From positions 1 to 12,921 of the forward strand of contig DATGSR010000228.1 in assembly GCA_035302405.1 (NCBI GenBank): a stretch of DNA of 12,921 nucleotides, in the 5' to 3' direction. This DNA is from CALKWS01 sp035302405 (GTDB taxonomy: Bacteria; Actinomycetota; Actinomycetes; Actinomycetales; Beutenbergiaceae). The translations under genes were made by a program, and so were the position numbers. Of the stretch, positions 1 through 7,128 are shown piece by piece; positions within the stretch are counted from its first letter, which is position 1, and each line of letters begins with the position of its first letter. The notes under the pieces are model-generated. The model searched no databases and had not been told where the DNA came from. It worked only from the letters and a program-made list of their open reading frames with translations.

Positions 1-804
1 CACCCCCATCGCCACGACGGCGGCATCGAGGCGGTGCACGCCACGGTGGAGCAGGAACGCATCGAAGCCCTGATCTGCATCGGCGGGGACGGCACGTTGG
101 ACGCGGCGAGCAAAGTCGCGGAAAGCGGCGTGAAGGTGGTGGGCATACCCAAAACGATCGACAACGACGTCTGGGGCACCGACCGGTCGATCGGCTTCGA
201 CACCGCCGTACACGTGGCCACTGAGGCGATCGACCGTCTGCACACCACCGCGGAGTCCCATAACCGGGTGATGGTGGTGGAAGTGATGGGCCGGGACGCG
301 GGCTGGATCGCGGTGCACGCCGGCATGGCCGGCGGCGCGGAGATCATCCTCGCGCCCGAGGACCCCTTCGACATCGACGCGGTGGCTGCCGTGCTGCGCC
401 ATCGGCATCGGGCGCACGCGTCGTTCTCGATCGTGGTGGTGGCCGAGGGCGCGGTGCCAGCCCCGGGCACGATCGATTTCACCACCCAGCGCGGGCAGTA
501 CGGGCAGATCATCGCCGGAGCCACCAGCGAGCGGGTCGCCTCCGAGATCGGCGACCGCACCGGTTTCGATACCCGGGTGACCGTGCTCGGGTACATCCAG
601 CGGGGAGGTACGCCGCTGCCCAGCGACCGGGTGCTGGCCACCAGATTTGGTTACCACGCCGTGGAAGCGTTGCACGACGGACGCTCTGGCGTCATGACTG
701 GCCTACGCGGCGATCAAATCCAGTTGGTCGCGTTGGAAGACATTGCCGGCAAACAACAAACCGTGCCGTTGGAACTCATCGAGGTGGCCAACGCGGTGGC
801 CTGA
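1..804 (+). CDS. pfkA: 6-phosphofructokinase, group III, C-terminal part (5' end outside window)
   Basis: This is the last 267 codons of a phosphofructokinase, the cytoplasmic glycolytic enzyme that phosphorylates fructose 6-phosphate at C1. The reading frame is open from base 1, so the true start lies upstream; by alignment with E. coli PfkA about 73 residues are missing. Visible motifs are GGDGT (codons 28-32), PKTIDND (50-56, with the catalytic Asp of TIDND), EVMGRDAGW and the substrate-binding YIQRGG near the C-terminus. The phosphoryl-donor positions read Gly (E. coli 104) and Lys (E. coli 124). This GDG/PKT combination is typical of actinobacterial group III enzymes, which are usually ATP-dependent; pyrophosphate-dependent enzymes carry Asp at 104. 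Donor specificity is inferred. It converges on pncA. Confidence 0.95.
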   Translation, partial: HPHRHDGGIEAVHATVEQERIEALICIGGDGTLDAASKVAESGVKVVGIPKTIDNDVWGTDRSIGFDTAVHVATEAIDRLHTTAESHNRVMVVEVMGRDAGWIAVHAGMAGGAEIILAPEDPFDIDAVAAVLRHRHRAHASFSIVVVAEGAVPAPGTIDFTTQRGQYGQIIAGATSERVASEIGDRTGFDTRVTVLGYIQRGGTPLPSDRVLATRFGYHAVEALHDGRSGVMTGLRGDQIQLVALEDIAGKQQTVPLELIEVANAVA

Positions 805-823
805 GCCTGACCGCCCGGCCACC

Positions 824-947
824 AGGCGGGTCAAGTCCGCATGAACACGAAGCCGCATGCACAGGTGCGAAAGACGGCCGGGCGACACGGCCGCCCCCGC
901 AGGCGCGTCAAGTCCGCACGGACAGAGCCGCACGCACGAGCGCAAAA
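824..947. repeat. Imperfect direct repeat in the pfkA/pncA convergent gap
   Basis: The 181-bp gap between the convergent pfkA and pncA genes contains two related copies of about 48 bp, at 824-872 and 901-947, with a 77-bp period. Shared blocks are AGGCG-GTCAAGTCCGCA, GCCGCA-GCAC and GCG-AAA, and a degenerate third start (AGGCGCGGGTC) appears at 962. Short inverted repeats are embedded: CGGCC/GGCCG around 876-893 and GTCCG-CA-CGGAC at 911-922. The position suggests a two-way transcription end, but no U-tract is visible, so the role is not established. Confidence 0.5.
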
Positions 948-985
948 CTCGCGCGTACACCAGGCGCGGGTCTAGCGCCGAATCC

Positions 986-1564
986 TCAGACGCCGCTGGA
1001 CTCGAGGAGTTCCACCCCGGCGGCGGTCATCTGCTCCCGCGCCTGGGCGCCGAGTTCGGGGCTCACGGGCACGGTGAGGTCGGTGAGCACCCGGGCCTGC
1101 AGTCCTGCCTGTCGAGCGTCGATGGCGGTCTCCTTCACGCAGTGGGACTCCACCAGGCCCACCACATCGACGGCGGTGATGCCGGCTTCCCGGAGCACAT
1201 CGGCCAGCAGCCGGCCCTGTTCGTCCTTACCTTCGAAGCCGGAGTAGGCGGCTTCGTACTCCCCCTTCTTCACGCTTACGTCGGCGTTCAGGTCGGCCAA
1301 CTCCTGATGCAGTTCGGCCTCGGGAGTGCCGGCGACGCCATGCGGGGGCCAGGTATCGACGAAATCGGGGTTGTCGGAGAAGTGCTCACCGGGATCGATG
1401 TGCCAGTCCTGGGTGGTGACCACCAGGTCATACCGGTCGCGGTGCATCCGGACGAACGACGCGATGCCCTCGGCGACCGCGTCACCACCGGCGACGCCCA
1501 ACGCACCGCCTTCGCAGAACGTGGGCTGAACATCGACGACGAGGAGTGCACGTTGGGTTGCCAT
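986..1564 (-). CDS. pncA: Nicotinamidase / pyrazinamidase (isochorismatase-like hydrolase)
   Basis: This 192-residue cytoplasmic amidase is predicted to convert nicotinamide to nicotinate in NAD salvage; the same activity in mycobacteria activates pyrazinamide. It aligns along its whole length with M. tuberculosis PncA (186 aa). The catalytic triad is intact: Asp11 in VVDVQ, Lys100 in VKKGEYE, Cys142 in ESHCVKETA. The metal ligands are Asp53, His55 and His61 (QDWHIDPGEHF) plus His75 (WPPHGVAGT). The AYSGFEG signature follows the lysine. The ATG at 1564 was chosen because homology begins at its ATQRALLVVDVQ; the frame is open upstream without similarity. A GGAG lies only one base before the ATG, so start recognition is weak or unusual. 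It is transcribed divergently from folP2 and converges on pfkA. Confidence 0.95.
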   Translation of the reverse strand: MATQRALLVVDVQPTFCEGGALGVAGGDAVAEGIASFVRMHRDRYDLVVTTQDWHIDPGEHFSDNPDFVDTWPPHGVAGTPEAELHQELADLNADVSVKKGEYEAAYSGFEGKDEQGRLLADVLREAGITAVDVVGLVESHCVKETAIDARQAGLQARVLTDLTVPVSPELGAQAREQMTAAGVELLESSGV

Positions 1565-1661
1565 ACTCCAATCGTGCCAGGTGACCCGGCGGTGGCGGAA
1601 CCGCCTGTCGGCCGCCGTCGATTCGACCGGACGGGCAGCCGGCGAATGGCACCCTAGGGGT
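1565..1661. promoter_or_regulatory. Divergent intergenic region between pncA and folP2
   Basis: These 97 bp must hold the promoters of both divergent genes. A 6-bp inverted repeat with a 6-nt loop, GGCGGT-N6-ACCGCC, spans 1588-1605. A perfect 8-bp palindrome CCCTAGGG lies at 1652-1659, three bases before the folP2 ATG. Its minus-strand reading contains TAGGGT (1656 down to 1651), a possible -10 hexamer for pncA. No clear -35 element is visible. The palindromes are candidate operators only. Confidence 0.35.
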
Positions 1662-2600
1662 ATGCCCACCACGCTCGTGCCCCGCCGGATCGGCGGCAGA
1701 ACCTTCGACTTCGCGCGCCGGACCGCGGTGATGGCCGTGGTCAACCGGACCCCGGATTCCTTCTATGACGCCGGATCCACCTACGCGCTGGATGCTGCCG
1801 TGGCCAAAGCGACCGAGGCGGTCCGAGCCGGTGCCGACTGGGTGGATATCGGCGGGGTGCCCTTCTCCCCGGACACACCCGAGGTGAGCCCGGAAGAGGA
1901 ACTGTCCCGGGTGCTTCCGGTGGTGGAGGCCCTGGCCGCGGACAGCGACGTGGTGATCTCGGTGGATACCTATACCCCGGAGGTAGCAACTGCGTGCCTG
2001 GCGGCAGGTGCCTCCGTGATCAATGACGTCACAGGTCTTCGCAATCCGGATCTCGCCGAGGTGATCGCCGACTCCGAAGCAACGGTGGTCATCGCCCACT
2101 CCCTGGCCGAACCGCACCGGCACCTGCGCCGCCCGCAATACCAGGACGTGGTCACCGAGATACGCGACTTCCTGCTCCGCCGCGTGGACGTCGCGCTCAG
2201 CGCAGGCATCCCGCCCGAACGGATCGTGATCGACCCCGGGCACGACCTGAACAAGAACACCATGCATTCCCTGGAGATCACCCGGCGGCTGGGCGAACTC
2301 ACCGGCCTGGGCTACCCGGTACTGGTGGCGCTATCGAACAAGGATTTCATCGGCGAGACCCTCGACCGGCCTCGCTCCCAGCGACTCTCGGGCACGCTGG
2401 CCACAACCGCCCTGTGCATCGCCGCCGGGGCACGGATCGTCCGCGCTCACAACGTCCCGGAAACCATCGACGCGGTACGGATGACCGAGGCCGTGCTCGG
2501 TTTGCGGCAGCCGGCATGGTTGCGGCACAACATCGACGACGACGCACTCGCCCTCACCACGGTCGGCGCCGAAGGCCCAGGGGAAGGAACGCAGCAGTGA
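1662..2600 (+). CDS. folP2: FolP2-type dihydropteroate synthase homologue
   Basis: This 312-residue cytoplasmic TIM-barrel protein belongs to the dihydropteroate synthase family. Family motifs are VNRTPDSFYD (27-36), DIGG (62-65), SVDTY (100-104), VINDVTG (119-125), IDPGHDLNKN (190-199), SNKDFIGE (225-232, including the pterin-contacting Lys) and VRAHNV (260-265). The VNRTPDSFYD and SNKD spellings match mycobacterial FolP2 rather than FolP1 (VNVTPDSFSDGG, SRK). The pABA-binding loop, ESTRPG in true synthases, reads VPFSPD. FolP2 of Mycobacterium leprae lacks synthase activity, so pteroate synthesis here is doubtful. The ATG at 1662 was chosen over upstream in-frame codons because homology starts just after it; AGGGG lies very close before it. 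The 3' end overlaps the ribD-like gene. Confidence 0.9.
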   Translation: MPTTLVPRRIGGRTFDFARRTAVMAVVNRTPDSFYDAGSTYALDAAVAKATEAVRAGADWVDIGGVPFSPDTPEVSPEEELSRVLPVVEALAADSDVVISVDTYTPEVATACLAAGASVINDVTGLRNPDLAEVIADSEATVVIAHSLAEPHRHLRRPQYQDVVTEIRDFLLRRVDVALSAGIPPERIVIDPGHDLNKNTMHSLEITRRLGELTGLGYPVLVALSNKDFIGETLDRPRSQRLSGTLATTALCIAAGARIVRAHNVPETIDAVRMTEAVLGLRQPAWLRHNIDDDALALTTVGAEGPGEGTQQ

Positions 2601-3349
2601 CGACGGTTTTCGACCCGGGCGAACTGCTCACGCGCTACACCGTCCCGGACCGTGCCCGAACCCATGTGCGGGTCAATTTCGTCACCAGTATCGACGGCGC
2701 CGCCACTCACAACGGGTTGACCGCCGGACTCAACAACGAGGCGGACCACCAGGTGTTCCACACCCTGCGGATGCTTTCCGATGTGGTGCTCGTTGGTGCG
2801 GGCACGGTCCGGCAGGAAGGCTATGAGGATTTGCGGGTCACCCCGAGCCAGTCCCGGTGGCGCACCGAGCAGGGTCTGCCGCCCCACCCGGTGATGGCGG
2901 TGATCTCCCGCAGTTTGGACCTGGACCCTGCCGCACCGTTGTTCACTCGCGCCCCGGTGCGCCCGTTGCTGTTCACCACCGCCGACGCACCGGCACAGCA
3001 GCGCCGGGCGCTGATGAACGTGGCCGACGTCGTCACTGCCGGTACCGATGTTGTGGAACCAGCGCAGGTGGTCGCCGAACTGAGCCGGCGCGGGCTGCCG
3101 CAGATTCTCAGCGAAGGGGGGCCCGTCTGGTTCGCCGCGATGATCGAAGCCGGGGTGATCGACGAGATGTGCCTGACGCTGAGCCCGTTGCTGGAGGGCG
3201 GGCGGGCCACTCGAATCGCTCGCGGCGGGCGGCAGCGCAGCACCCCGATGTCCCTGGTCTCGGTGCTGCGGGCCGAGGACATGCTGATCCTGCGGTACCT
3301 GCGCCCGGACCTGGCGGACCGATCCATGCGCGAACCCGAAGGGTCCTAA
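2597..3349 (+). CDS. RibD C-terminal-type pyrimidine / dihydropteridine reductase
   Basis: This 250-residue protein consists only of the RibD reductase domain (DHFR-like fold) without the deaminase domain. Motifs are VRVNFVTSIDGAAT (24-37), the NADPH-binding DVVLVGAGTVRQEGY (62-76) and LSEGGPVW (171-178) followed by IDEMCLTLSPLLEGG. It resembles M. tuberculosis Rv2671, annotated as a riboflavin-pathway reductase and reported to act as a dihydrofolate reductase analogue. The GTG start at 2597 overlaps the folP2 stop (GTGA), with a good ribosome site GAAGGA eight bases upstream, so coupled translation is likely. The folate-type partner suggests a role in pterin or folate chemistry rather than riboflavin synthesis. 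That is inference; the substrate is unknown. Confidence 0.85.
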   Translation: MTTVFDPGELLTRYTVPDRARTHVRVNFVTSIDGAATHNGLTAGLNNEADHQVFHTLRMLSDVVLVGAGTVRQEGYEDLRVTPSQSRWRTEQGLPPHPVMAVISRSLDLDPAAPLFTRAPVRPLLFTTADAPAQQRRALMNVADVVTAGTDVVEPAQVVAELSRRGLPQILSEGGPVWFAAMIEAGVIDEMCLTLSPLLEGGRATRIARGGRQRSTPMSLVSVLRAEDMLILRYLRPDLADRSMREPEGS

Positions 3350-3407
3350 CCGCTCGCAACCGGCCTCGCCCCGCCCGTGGGTGCCCTCTCTGAGCAGCCC
3401 GGACGGG

Positions 3408-3413
3408 TACACT
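3408..3413 (+). promoter_or_regulatory. Possible -10 hexamer TACACT for the MFS gene
   Basis: GGGTACACTG in the 161-bp gap between the ribD-like gene and the exporter matches the TANNNT form of actinobacterial -10 elements. It would give a leader of about 90 nt. No convincing -35 lies 17 bp upstream. Hexamers of the same kind (TACGGT, TACAGT, TACGCT, TAGGAT) precede other genes in this window, which lends modest support. Confidence 0.3.
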
Positions 3414-3510
3414 GTCCCGGGGCCGCGGAGCACATCTGGTCGCGGAACATCCACCCTCGGCGAAGCGCCCCGGCCCTCCATCGTCCGTTCGCATTCCGCG
3501 GAGTGACCCC

Positions 3511-5034
3511 ATGGCTTCCACCGCTGCCGCGCGCCCGCCGACCCTCGCCTCACCGGCACCGCGCCCCTGGGCGGCGCTTGCCGTGCTGATGCTGCCGGTA
3601 TTGCTGATCTCGGTGGACAACACCGTGCTGAGTTTCGCGGTGCCGGCGATCTCCGAGGCACTGCGCCCCGGCGGCACGCAGTTGCTGTGGATCGTGGACG
3701 CCTACCCCCTGGTGCTGGCCGGGTTGCTGGTGCCGATGGGCAGCCTGGGGGACCGGGTGGGCCGTCGCCGGTTGCTATTGATCGGTTCCAGCGGGTTCGC
3801 CCTGGTCTCCGCACTGGCCGCCTTCGCGCCCAGCGCCGGCCTGTTGATCGCGGCGCGCGCTGCGCTCGGGTTCTTCGGCGCGATGCTGATGCCGGCCACG
3901 TTGTCGCTGATCCGCAACATCTTCGTCGACCCGACCAAACGGCGGATGGCGATCGCGATCTGGGCATCGGGCTTCTCCGGCGGGGCGGCCCTGGGGCCGG
4001 TGGTGGGCGGACTGCTGCTGGAGCATTACTGGTGGGGTTCAGTGTTCTTGCTGGCGGTGCCCGTGCTCGTACCGCTGCTGGTGTTGGCACCGGTGCTGGT
4101 GCCCGAGTCCCGCGACCCCGACCCCGGCCCGGTGGATCCGCTGAGCATCGTGCTGGCGTTGGGTGCGATGGTCCCGTTCGTCTACGGCATCAAAGAACTG
4201 GCCGAACACGGTTGGGCCAGCGTCGGCGGGCCGTCGATCATGCTGGGCGTGCTGGTAGGCGCCGGTTTCGTGCTGCGGCAGTTGCGCCGTCGGACGCCCT
4301 TGTTGGACGTGCGGTTGTTCACCAACCCCGTCTTCTCCGGGTCGGTGGCCGCCAACCTGCTCAGCGTGGTTTCGTTGGTGGGGTTCATCTTCTTCGTCTC
4401 CCAGCATCTGCAGCTCGTCAGCGGACGCACACCGATGCAGGCCGGACTGTTCCTCGTGCCCGGGCTGGTGGCCACCATCATCGCCGGGCTCGCCGTAGTG
4501 CCCGTTGTCCGCCGAATCCGTCCCGCTTCCGTCGTCGCCGGGGGCCTGCTGCTGAACGCCGCCGGGTACGGAGTGGTCCTGGCCAGTGGGGTCAACGGCT
4601 CGGACCTTGGATTGCTGATCGCCTTCGTGATTCTCGGCGCCGGGGTGGGGGCCGCCGAGACGATCTCCAACGATCTGATCCTGGCCAGCGTGCCGCCGGC
4701 CAAGGCCGGAGCGGCATCTGCGGTCTCGGAGACGGCCTACGAGTTGGGTGCGGTGCTGGGCGCCGCGGTCCTGGGGTCCATCCTCACCGCCGTCTACCGC
4801 GCCAACGTGGTGATCCCGCCGTCGGTGGCCGGGGATGATGCACGGGCGGCGGGGGAGACCCTGGGAGGTGCTACCGAGGTGGCCCGCGGGCTTCCGGGCG
4901 ACGTGGGCGGCGCGCTGCTGAACTCGGCCCAGCAGGCTTTCGACTCCGGCGTCGTCATCATTTCGGCGATCGGCATGGGTCTGATGCTGATAGCCACCAT
5001 CATCGTGCTACGAACGCTGCGCACAGCGAAGTAG
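3511..5034 (+). CDS. DHA2-family MFS multidrug exporter (14 TM segments)
   Basis: This 507-residue inner-membrane protein is predicted to be a proton-driven drug/H+ antiporter of the QacA/LfrA/SmvA type. TM1 carries the family signature VDNTVLSFAVPAI (35-47), with its membrane-embedded Asp36. The cytoplasmic loop after TM2 has GSLGDRVGRRR (77-87, MFS motif A), and TM5 has the antiporter motif C, GFSGGAALGPVVGG (154-167). Length and hydrophobic periodicity fit 14 segments. The C-terminus is short (RTLRTAK). The ATG at 3511 is supported by GGAG seven bases upstream. It appears monocistronic; no TetR-type repressor gene adjoins it, so local regulation cannot be assigned. The substrate cannot be read from sequence; cationic dyes, biocides or antibiotics are the usual ones for the family. 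Confidence 0.92.
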   Translation: MASTAAARPPTLASPAPRPWAALAVLMLPVLLISVDNTVLSFAVPAISEALRPGGTQLLWIVDAYPLVLAGLLVPMGSLGDRVGRRRLLLIGSSGFALVSALAAFAPSAGLLIAARAALGFFGAMLMPATLSLIRNIFVDPTKRRMAIAIWASGFSGGAALGPVVGGLLLEHYWWGSVFLLAVPVLVPLLVLAPVLVPESRDPDPGPVDPLSIVLALGAMVPFVYGIKELAEHGWASVGGPSIMLGVLVGAGFVLRQLRRRTPLLDVRLFTNPVFSGSVAANLLSVVSLVGFIFFVSQHLQLVSGRTPMQAGLFLVPGLVATIIAGLAVVPVVRRIRPASVVAGGLLLNAAGYGVVLASGVNGSDLGLLIAFVILGAGVGAAETISNDLILASVPPAKAGAASAVSETAYELGAVLGAAVLGSILTAVYRANVVIPPSVAGDDARAAGETLGGATEVARGLPGDVGGALLNSAQQAFDSGVVIISAIGMGLMLIATIIVLRTLRTAK

Positions 5035-5102
5035 CAGGTAGCCGCGGGTATACCAGGCACCGCGCAGCCCCACCCGGGTCGGTAGCGGTCCGGCCTGGCC
5101 GT

Positions 5103-5108
5103 TAGGAT
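5103..5108 (+). promoter_or_regulatory. Possible -10 hexamer TAGGAT placing the metG transcript start at its ATG
   Basis: TAGGAT ends eight bases before the metG ATG. That would start transcription at about 5115-5117 and give a leaderless mRNA, common in actinobacteria. The alternative is that AGGA within it (5104-5107) is a ribosome site nine bases before the ATG. Both readings are possible. The 82-bp gap after the exporter shows no T-box-like element. Confidence 0.35.
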
Positions 5109-5116
5109 CGAGAATT

Positions 5117-6922
5117 ATGACCCGCATTCTCTCCGCAGTGGCCTGGCCCTACGCCAACGGCCCGCGACACATCGGCCACGTCGCCGGCTTCGGCGTCCCC
5201 TCCGACGTGTTCAGCCGATACATGCGAATGTCGGGTCATGAGGTGCTGATGGTCTCCGGCACCGATGAGCACGGCACCCCGATCTTGGTAACCGCCGATG
5301 AGAAGGGTGTGAGCCCCCAGCAGTTGGCCGACGAGAACAACGAGATCATCGTTGCCGACCTGGTGGACCTCGGGCTTTCCTACGACCTGTTCACCCGCAC
5401 CACCACCGCCAACCACATCGAGGTGGTGCAGCAGATGTTCGAGGTCTGCTACCGCAACGGGTACATGGTGGAACAGACCACTTCCGGGGCGATCAGTCCC
5501 TCCACCGGACGCACGTTGCCGGACCGGTACATCGAGGGCACCTGCCCGATCTGCTCCTACCCCGAAGCGCGCGGGGACCAATGCGACAACTGCGGGAACC
5601 AACTCGATCCCACCGACCTGATCGAGCCTCGTTCGAAGGTCAACGGTGAAGTCCCGGAATTCGTGGAGACCAACCACTTCTTCCTGGATCTGCCGGCGCT
5701 CGCGGACGCGATGAGTGCCTGGCTGAACGAGCGCGCCGAATCGGAGACCTGGCGGCCCAACGTCATCAACTTCGCACTCAACCTGCTCAAGGACATGCGC
5801 CCGCGAGCGATGAGCCGGGACATCGATTGGGGCATCCCGATCCCGCTGGACGGGTGGCGCGACAACCCGAACAAGCGGCTGTACGTGTGGTTCGACGCAG
5901 TCATCGGGTACCTGTCGGCGTCCATCGAGTGGGCCCGCCGTATCGGGGAGCCGGAGCGCTGGCGCGAGTGGTGGAACGACCCCGAGGCCGAGTCCTACTA
6001 TTTCCAGGGCAAGGACAACATCACCTTCCACGCCCAGATTTGGCCCGCGGAACTCCTGGCCTACGCCGGTGAGGGGGACAAGGGCGGCGAACCCGGTGAG
6101 TACGGCCGGTTGAATCTGCCCACGCAGGTGGTCGCCTCAGAGTTCATGACCATGGAGGGCCGGGCGTTTTCCACCTCCCGGTCCCACGTGATCTACGTGC
6201 GGGACGTGCTGGAGCGGTACGGCCCGGACCCGTTGCGATACTTCATCAGCGCGAACGGCCCGGAGACCTCCGATGCGGACTTCTCCTGGCCGGAGTTCGT
6301 GCAGCGCAACAACGCCGAGTTGGTCGGCGGCTGGGGCAACCTGGTCAACCGCACCGCCACGATGATCCACAAGAACTTCGGCGAGATCCCGCCCGCTGAT
6401 CAGTTGGAGCCGGTGGATGAGGAGGTCCTGGCCAAGGTGCGCCGCGCCTTCGGCACCGTGGGCGACCTCATCGAGAGGCACCGCCAGCGTGCTGCGATCG
6501 CCGAGGCGATGAGCGTGGTGGGTGAAGTGAACAAGTACGTTTCGGCCACCGAACCGTTCAAACTCAAGGCCCCCGAGGAACGCCAGCGCCTGGGCACCGT
6601 GCTGCACGTGCTTGCCCAGGCCGTCAGCGACTTGAACCGGATCCTGTCGCCGTTTCTGCCCCATGCCGCCAACCGGGTGCACCAGGTGCTCGGCGGTCAG
6701 GGTGAGTTCATGCCGATGCCGAGCAGCACCCGGGTGCAGGACCTGGACGACGCCGAGCGCGACTACATGGTCATCACCGGCGACTACACCGCAACCCCGC
6801 CGTGGGCGTCGGTGCCGGTCGAGGTGGGCACACCGATTGCCAAACCCGCGCCGGTGTTCACCAAACTCGACACCGAGGTGGTGCACGCCGAGCGCGCCCG
6901 GCTGGGTCTGCCCGCGTCCTGA
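5117..6922 (+). CDS. metG: Methionyl-tRNA synthetase
   Basis: This 601-residue cytoplasmic class I aminoacyl-tRNA synthetase charges tRNA-Met. It shows PRHIGHVAG (HIGH at 18-21), GTDEHGTP (48-55), a zinc knuckle with Cys143, Cys146, Cys156 and Cys159 (CPIC...CDNC), VWFDAVIGYLS (257-267) and the anticodon-binding helical region after about residue 395 (WGNLVNR). The KMSKS loop reads RAFSTSRS (349-356), a divergent form. The N-terminus (ILSAVAWPYANG) is the type found in Micrococcales and related actinobacteria, not the mycobacterial type. It begins the metG-tatD-rpf-rsmA neighbourhood conserved in actinobacteria. The start is fixed by homology from residue 3. The C-terminal ~40 residues (TPPWASVPVEVGTPI...) are the usual extension of this subtype, without an EMAP-like tRNA-binding domain. 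Confidence 0.96.
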   Translation: MTRILSAVAWPYANGPRHIGHVAGFGVPSDVFSRYMRMSGHEVLMVSGTDEHGTPILVTADEKGVSPQQLADENNEIIVADLVDLGLSYDLFTRTTTANHIEVVQQMFEVCYRNGYMVEQTTSGAISPSTGRTLPDRYIEGTCPICSYPEARGDQCDNCGNQLDPTDLIEPRSKVNGEVPEFVETNHFFLDLPALADAMSAWLNERAESETWRPNVINFALNLLKDMRPRAMSRDIDWGIPIPLDGWRDNPNKRLYVWFDAVIGYLSASIEWARRIGEPERWREWWNDPEAESYYFQGKDNITFHAQIWPAELLAYAGEGDKGGEPGEYGRLNLPTQVVASEFMTMEGRAFSTSRSHVIYVRDVLERYGPDPLRYFISANGPETSDADFSWPEFVQRNNAELVGGWGNLVNRTATMIHKNFGEIPPADQLEPVDEEVLAKVRRAFGTVGDLIERHRQRAAIAEAMSVVGEVNKYVSATEPFKLKAPEERQRLGTVLHVLAQAVSDLNRILSPFLPHAANRVHQVLGGQGEFMPMPSSTRVQDLDDAERDYMVITGDYTATPPWASVPVEVGTPIAKPAPVFTKLDTEVVHAERARLGLPAS

Positions 6923-7128
6923 TGCGCCTGCTCTGTGCAACTGTGCTCGGCGCGCGCCCTGTGGACGCCGGCGGGCGCGCGGTTGGTGCCGGTGTGTCGC
7001 GGCGAGAGGTGGCGCGGGGCGCCGGTGTGGTGCGCCGAGAAGATAGCGGTGCGACGGGCCGGGAGACGCCGATGTGGCGCTCCGGGGGATCACTGCTGTG
7101 CTCCATGGATGCCCAGGGGGTGTGCTGA
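6922..7128 (+). CDS. Possible 68-aa small ORF bridging metG and tatD
   Basis: An ATG at 6922 overlaps the metG stop (TGATG) and its TGA at 7126-7128 overlaps the tatD ATG (again TGATG). The reading frame therefore fills the 205-bp gap exactly and is placed for coupled translation at both ends. The predicted product starts MRLLCATVLGAR, has a basic middle and contains an in-frame 11-residue repeat, GAGVSRREVAR then GAGVVRRED, encoded by 20-nt copies at 6988-7007 and 7021-7040 (17 of 20 identical). It is Gly/Arg/Val-rich with four Cys, and no family is recognised. About three quarters of codons end in G or C, somewhat below the neighbouring genes. No strong ribosome site precedes it. It could be a chance frame, a translational relay or a true small protein. 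Confidence 0.3.
   Translation: MRLLCATVLGARPVDAGGRAVGAGVSRREVARGAGVVRREDSGATGRETPMWRSGGSLLCSMDAQGVC

Noticed and set aside
986..2302. Long open frames on the strand opposite pncA (857-1657) and folP2 (1482-2267)
   Set aside because: They are shadows of high-GC coding: their translations resemble no family and they are fully covered by well-supported genes.
3350..3510. Divergent regulator gene or clear operator for the MFS exporter
   Set aside because: No coding frame with a recognisable HTH is present; ACACTGT near 3409 is too short a palindrome to call an operator.
2447..4090. 547-codon minus-strand frame across the ribD-like gene and the exporter
   Set aside because: Its Arg/Pro/Ala-rich translation is typical of an antisense frame in high-GC DNA, and both overlapped genes have intact family motifs.
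5035..5116. T-box leader upstream of metG
   Set aside because: The gap is only 82 bp and shows no T-box sequence or specifier stem; actinobacterial T-boxes usually control ileS.
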